64,000 nt of DNA from Devosia sp. Root413D1 (GTDB taxonomy: Bacteria; Pseudomonadota; Alphaproteobacteria; Rhizobiales; Devosiaceae). The stretch is from contig NZ_LMEA01000012.1 of the NCBI RefSeq assembly GCF_001425235.1, forward strand, positions 534,343 through 598,342. The letters are read 5' to 3'. The notes under the pieces were generated by a model. The model saw nothing but the letters and a program-made list of their open reading frames with translations. It did not search any database and was not told where the DNA came from. This document shows, piece by piece, positions 60,802 through 64,000 of the stretch (the first letter of the stretch is position 1; the number at the start of each line of letters is the position of its first letter). Position numbers and translations under genes: made by a program.

Positions 60802-63234
60802 CTAGCCGGCCAGTGCCTGCAGGGGCGGCGGCAGGATGCTGTCGAGCAGCTTGGTCCTGCCCTCGGTAAGCGCAGCGAAGGTCCGGATGTCTTCCGGGCG
60901 GCTCAGCAGATAGCCCTGCGCCGTCTGGCAGACCTCGCTCTTGAGGAACGCCAGCTCCTCGGCCCGTTCGACGCCTTCGGCGACAACCGGAACGTTCAAG
61001 CCGCTGCCCAGACCCAGTACCGCCCGCACGATGGCGGCCGACTGGTCATTGTTGTCGACGGCGCGGATGAAGGACTGATCGACCTTGATCTTACTGAACG
61101 GGAAAGCGCGGAGGTTCGCCAGCGACGAGTAGCCGGTGCCGAAATCGTCCATGGCGATGCGGACGCCGAGCGCCCGGATCTGCCTGAGCGTCGTTACGGC
61201 CCGCATCATGTCGCGGATCAGCGCCGTTTCGGTGATCTCCACCTCGAGCCGGGCCGGCGACAGGCCGGTGCTGATCAGCACCTCGTGCACGGTCTGCGCG
61301 AAGGTGGGCGAATGCACCTGCACTGCCGAAACGTTCACCGCCACCGAAAGCGGCGACTTCCAGCGCGCCGCTTCGCTGGCGGCGGCACGCAGCACCCACT
61401 CGCCGATCTGCAGGATCAGCCCGCTCTCCTCGGCCACCGGCACGAACACCGACGGTGGAATCTCGCCGCGTTCCGGATGCTTCCAGCGGACCAGCGCCTC
61501 GAAGCCGGTGACTTCGCCCGACTGGATATCGACCTGCGGCTGATAGACGAGGCGCAACTGATTGCGCGACACGGCGTGGCGCAGGTCATGCTCGAGCATG
61601 CGGCGGTCCCGCACTTCGGCGCCCATGGCGTTCTCGAAGAAGCGGTAGATGCCGCGCCCATCCTGCTTGGCGCGATAGAGCGCCGTGTCGGCATGAGTCA
61701 TCAGCTGCTCGGCGGTATCGGCGTTATCAGGGAACAGTGCGATGCCGATCGACGCGGAGATCAGTGCACCGCCGGCCGATTGCTCGTTGTTGCGGCGGAA
61801 GCCGTCGAGGATCTGCTCGGCGATGCGACCGGCGCGGGCCGGCGTGCCGATATCCCCAAGCAGCACTGCAAACTCGTCGCCGCCCAGGCGCGCGGCGTCA
61901 CCGACACCCTCGATGGCGCCGAGCAGCGCCTGGCCGACGCGCTGCAGCAAGGCATCGCCGGCGGCGTGCCCGAACAGGTCGTTGACCTCCTTGAAGCGAT
62001 CGAGATCGAGGCAGAGCACGGCGAAGCTCTGCTCGTGACGCCGCGCGTGGCTGATCTCGTCCTCAAGCTTGCGCGAAAAGCTCACCCGGTTGGGGAGGCC
62101 CGTCAACGCATCATGGTGGGCGAGGAAGCGGATATGCTGCTCGGCCTGCTTGCGGGCCGAGAGATCGCGGATGGCGATGGCCTGGTGTGGCTGGCCGGCG
62201 AAATCCACCTGGCGCAGGATGACTTCGGCAGGCACCGCGCCGAAGCCGGTCTTCAGGTCGGTCTCGACCGCGATGTTGGGTCGCTCGAGCAGCATGGAGC
62301 AAGCGGCCGAACCGAGGAATTCCGAAAGCTGCCGGCCGCTGACCGAAGCCTGCGGCAGGTCGACCATGGAGAGAAAGCTCTGGTTGGCGGTGACGATTTC
62401 GCCACCGCGCACCACCAGGAGGCCCTCCACCGCGGCATCGGCGAGGCCGCGCATGCGGTCGCTCTCGGCGAGAGTGCGGCGGCGATCGAGCAGGTCGAGG
62501 TAGGTACCACCAAGTGCAAACACCAGGATCATCACCGAGACCAGCGCGACGACGATCGATAGCCATTGCGGCGTCTGGTCTTCGGCAGAGACCACCGGGA
62601 AGCAGTTCTCCAGCCCCGCTGCTCCCATGGCAGTGAAATGCATGGCGCAGATGGCAAGCGTGAGGAGGATCGTGGCACGGATGCGGTGGCGCAGGGTGTG
62701 TCCGTTCACTGCGAAATAGATCGACGCTCCGGCAAGGGCCACGCCCAGCAGCACGGACACGGCGACCAGCGGCGAAGCCCAGGCAATGCCGCCGCCGATC
62801 AGCAGCGAGGCCATGCCGGTATAATGCATCAGGGCGATACCGAGGCCGATGACGGCGCCGCCGAGCACGGAATCGGAACGGCGGGTGCCGAGCGCGGCGA
62901 ACCACAGGCCACCCCCGACGATCGAGATGGCGATGCTGAGTGAAACCAGGGTGAGCGGCAGGTCGTAGCCAACCGGCATGCCGGCATTGAACGAGAGCAT
63001 GGCGACGAAATGCGTCGCCCAGATGCCGAAGCCGACGGAGAAGGCGGCGACTGCCAGCCAGACCCGTTGCATGGCGCCTGTGGTGCGGCGGGCATGATGG
63101 AGCAGGGTAATGCCGGCAAAAGCGGAGAGCGCACAAACCAAAGCCGCCAGGGCCACCAGGCGGAGGTCGTGTTGCTCGAAGAGCGTAGTCAGTACAGTTT
63201 GCAAGATGGCGCGTCCTTCTGGAGCCAATGCCAC
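60802..63234 (-). CDS. MHYT-PAS-GGDEF-EAL cyclic-di-GMP signalling protein
   Basis: 810 residues, GTG start at 63234. N-terminal MHYT sensor with seven membrane helices and the three metal-binding motifs THFVAML, MHYTGMAS and MHFTAMGA. A PAS domain lies at about 250-370, GGDEF domain with LGGDEFAVLL near 450, EAL domain with GFEALVRWKHP near 578 and DDFGTGYSSL near 700. Both cyclase and phosphodiesterase signatures look intact. MHYT proteins are thought to sense O2, CO or NO through copper. Confidence 0.93.
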   Translation of the reverse strand: MALAPEGRAILQTVLTTLFEQHDLRLVALAALVCALSAFAGITLLHHARRTTGAMQRVWLAVAAFSVGFGIWATHFVAMLSFNAGMPVGYDLPLTLVSLSIAISIVGGGLWFAALGTRRSDSVLGGAVIGLGIALMHYTGMASLLIGGGIAWASPLVAVSVLLGVALAGASIYFAVNGHTLRHRIRATILLTLAICAMHFTAMGAAGLENCFPVVSAEDQTPQWLSIVVALVSVMILVFALGGTYLDLLDRRRTLAESDRMRGLADAAVEGLLVVRGGEIVTANQSFLSMVDLPQASVSGRQLSEFLGSAACSMLLERPNIAVETDLKTGFGAVPAEVILRQVDFAGQPHQAIAIRDLSARKQAEQHIRFLAHHDALTGLPNRVSFSRKLEDEISHARRHEQSFAVLCLDLDRFKEVNDLFGHAAGDALLQRVGQALLGAIEGVGDAARLGGDEFAVLLGDIGTPARAGRIAEQILDGFRRNNEQSAGGALISASIGIALFPDNADTAEQLMTHADTALYRAKQDGRGIYRFFENAMGAEVRDRRMLEHDLRHAVSRNQLRLVYQPQVDIQSGEVTGFEALVRWKHPERGEIPPSVFVPVAEESGLILQIGEWVLRAAASEAARWKSPLSVAVNVSAVQVHSPTFAQTVHEVLISTGLSPARLEVEITETALIRDMMRAVTTLRQIRALGVRIAMDDFGTGYSSLANLRAFPFSKIKVDQSFIRAVDNNDQSAAIVRAVLGLGSGLNVPVVAEGVERAEELAFLKSEVCQTAQGYLLSRPEDIRTFAALTEGRTKLLDSILPPPLQALAG

Positions 63235-63388
63235 TGCTCTCGGCCCCCACTGGTGAAGGGAGTGTTGCGCCCGCAGCTGTGACTTGTACTTAATCGCTCA
63301 CGTCTGGAGACGGCGTAAACGGAGGCTTAAGATATGGGCTGAACCCGTCGCTGGGTGTGTGCGTTACTGCTCACTGAGGGAGGCGCCG

Positions 63389-63847
63389 ATGATCTCGAAC
63401 CATTTTCGCGGCTTGATCGCCGAGGACACGCCGGCCGGCAATGACGGCGACACACCCGGCTTTGCCCAGCCGGTGAGCCAGACCGAGATCGAAGAGCTGC
63501 TCTATGGCGACGACTGGCCGGCGGTCGAGCGGCTGGCACGGCTGCTGGCGATCCGCGACGAGCTCAGCAACCTCGAAGCGACGGATTTCGGCGATGACGA
63601 TCCGCGCACCCTGATCGGCGCCATCGACGAAGCGGTCGCCCAGCTCAATGGGCTCGCCGGCGAAGGCATGGACCCGACCTCGGTCGACCACGATCCGGCG
63701 GCGCATCGCGAAACGCTGTCGCCCGATTCCGACGAGCTCGAGGCAATCGAGGCAGCCGATGAGGCCTCGCTCGAAGACGAGCCGGAAAGCGCTATCGACA
63801 AGAGCCAGTGGATCGACGGCGACGGGCTGGACCGGGGCGAGGGTTAG
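63389..63847 (+). CDS. Acidic hypothetical protein
   Basis: 152 residues from MISNHFRGLIAEDTPAGNDG with GAGGGAGGCG upstream. Strongly acidic throughout (EADEASLEDEPES near the end), one amphipathic stretch VSQTEIEELLYGDDWPAVER LARLLAIRD. No family recognised; no signal peptide. Confidence 0.75.
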   Translation: MISNHFRGLIAEDTPAGNDGDTPGFAQPVSQTEIEELLYGDDWPAVERLARLLAIRDELSNLEATDFGDDDPRTLIGAIDEAVAQLNGLAGEGMDPTSVDHDPAAHRETLSPDSDELEAIEAADEASLEDEPESAIDKSQWIDGDGLDRGEG

Positions 63848-63882
63848 TCTGGAGCGGACTGCACGCGATTCATCTGTTAGCG

Positions 63883-63901
63883 CCTCCCTCCCCCTTGAGG
63901 G
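63883..63901. repeat. Palindromic GC-rich repeat, interrupted copy
   Basis: CCTCCCTCCCCCTTGAGGG matches the left arm and loop of the intact unit at 46909-46934, but the right arm breaks off where the mobile-element-like sequence begins. Confidence 0.55.
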
Positions 63902-64000
63902 TGTATAGACCGGGGAGATGGTGGACGGGTGTTCGGAGACATGGTGGACGGATTTGGCATGAAGGGCGGGGAGGCCGGCATGCCATTTTCGGATCGTTCA
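63902..64000 (+). mobile_element. Probable left end of an insertion sequence with partial transposase
   Basis: The segment begins TGTATAGACC and carries two direct copies of ATGGTGGACGG (63918, 63941), spaced 23 bp, like transposase-binding repeats. An ATG at 63980 starts MPFSDRS, open to the window end, similar in my memory to the N-terminus of IS481-type transposases. Only the first 99 bp are visible, so family assignment is tentative. Confidence 0.45.

Noticed and set aside
63918..63951. Two 11-bp direct repeats, considered as CRISPR
   Set aside because: Only two short copies with 12 bases between them; fits a transposon end better. No CRISPR array or cas gene is present.

Overview
The window looks like chromosomal DNA of a GC-rich alphaproteobacterium of the order Hyphomicrobiales (Rhizobiales), most likely Devosia or a close relative. 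The basis is the gene order rpmH-rnpA-yidC-engB-argB and dapD-dapE-truA-fmt-def-rmuC, the high GC content with long antisense shadow frames, the many GntR/FCD regulators and ABC transporters, and the family of palindromic intergenic repeats. The genus is inferred from gene content; no 16S gene is present.

Region 1 (1-2.8 kb): end of a polyol operon, with the tail of a mannitol/polyol dehydrogenase and a single ORF joining a HAD phosphatase to an FGGY pentulose kinase. A strong hairpin ends it, followed by about 400 bp of decayed sequence.

Region 2 (3.2-22.0 kb): a nitrogen-acquisition block. A polyamine-type ABC operon (minus strand) faces a GntR/FCD regulator. Next is a minus-strand operon of periplasmic binding protein, permease, ATPase, two DUF1989 proteins, a biotin-dependent 'urea carboxylase' and a stand-alone allophanate-hydrolase C-terminal domain. 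Upstream of this operon I read a clear guanidine-I (ykkC) riboswitch, so the carboxylase is best interpreted as guanidine carboxylase with carboxyguanidine deiminase, not urea amidolyase. A third DUF1989 gene coupled to a 47-codon ribbon-helix-helix gene, a second GntR/FCD regulator, a flavin-reductase-fold protein and an orphan BMP-type binding protein follow.

Region 3 (22.1-28.4 kb): Dps, a bicupin, a YoaK-type membrane protein, then a PAS histidine kinase, a FixJ-type regulator, a single-domain response regulator and an alpha/beta hydrolase. A 12-bp motif ACCTNNGTATGA precedes three of these transcription units.

Region 4 (28.4-33.2 kb): an AraC/FeaR-like regulator divergent from an aromatic amine dehydrogenase operon (large subunit, MauE-like, MauD-like, TTQ light chain, two monohaem cytochromes c).

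Region 5 (33.4-45.4 kb): tRNA-Arg(ACG), a histidine kinase, a flavoprotein of the disulfide-reductase fold that has lost its redox cysteines, then the rpmH-rnpA-yidC cluster with an inserted sulfotransferase-like gene, engB, a glutamine amidotransferase, exported MsrB, fasciclin, a SigK/RskA-type pair and argB.

Region 6 (45.4-64 kb): a secreted TIM-barrel protein, a YCII protein, a drug exporter with TetR regulator, a pyrimidine 5'-nucleotidase, a LOG protein, dapD-dapE, three coupled membrane proteins of unknown function, truA, fmt, def, rmuC, a dienelactone hydrolase, a DUF1127 protein, a MHYT-GGDEF-EAL protein and an acidic hypothetical protein. The window ends in what looks like the left end of an insertion sequence that split a palindromic repeat.
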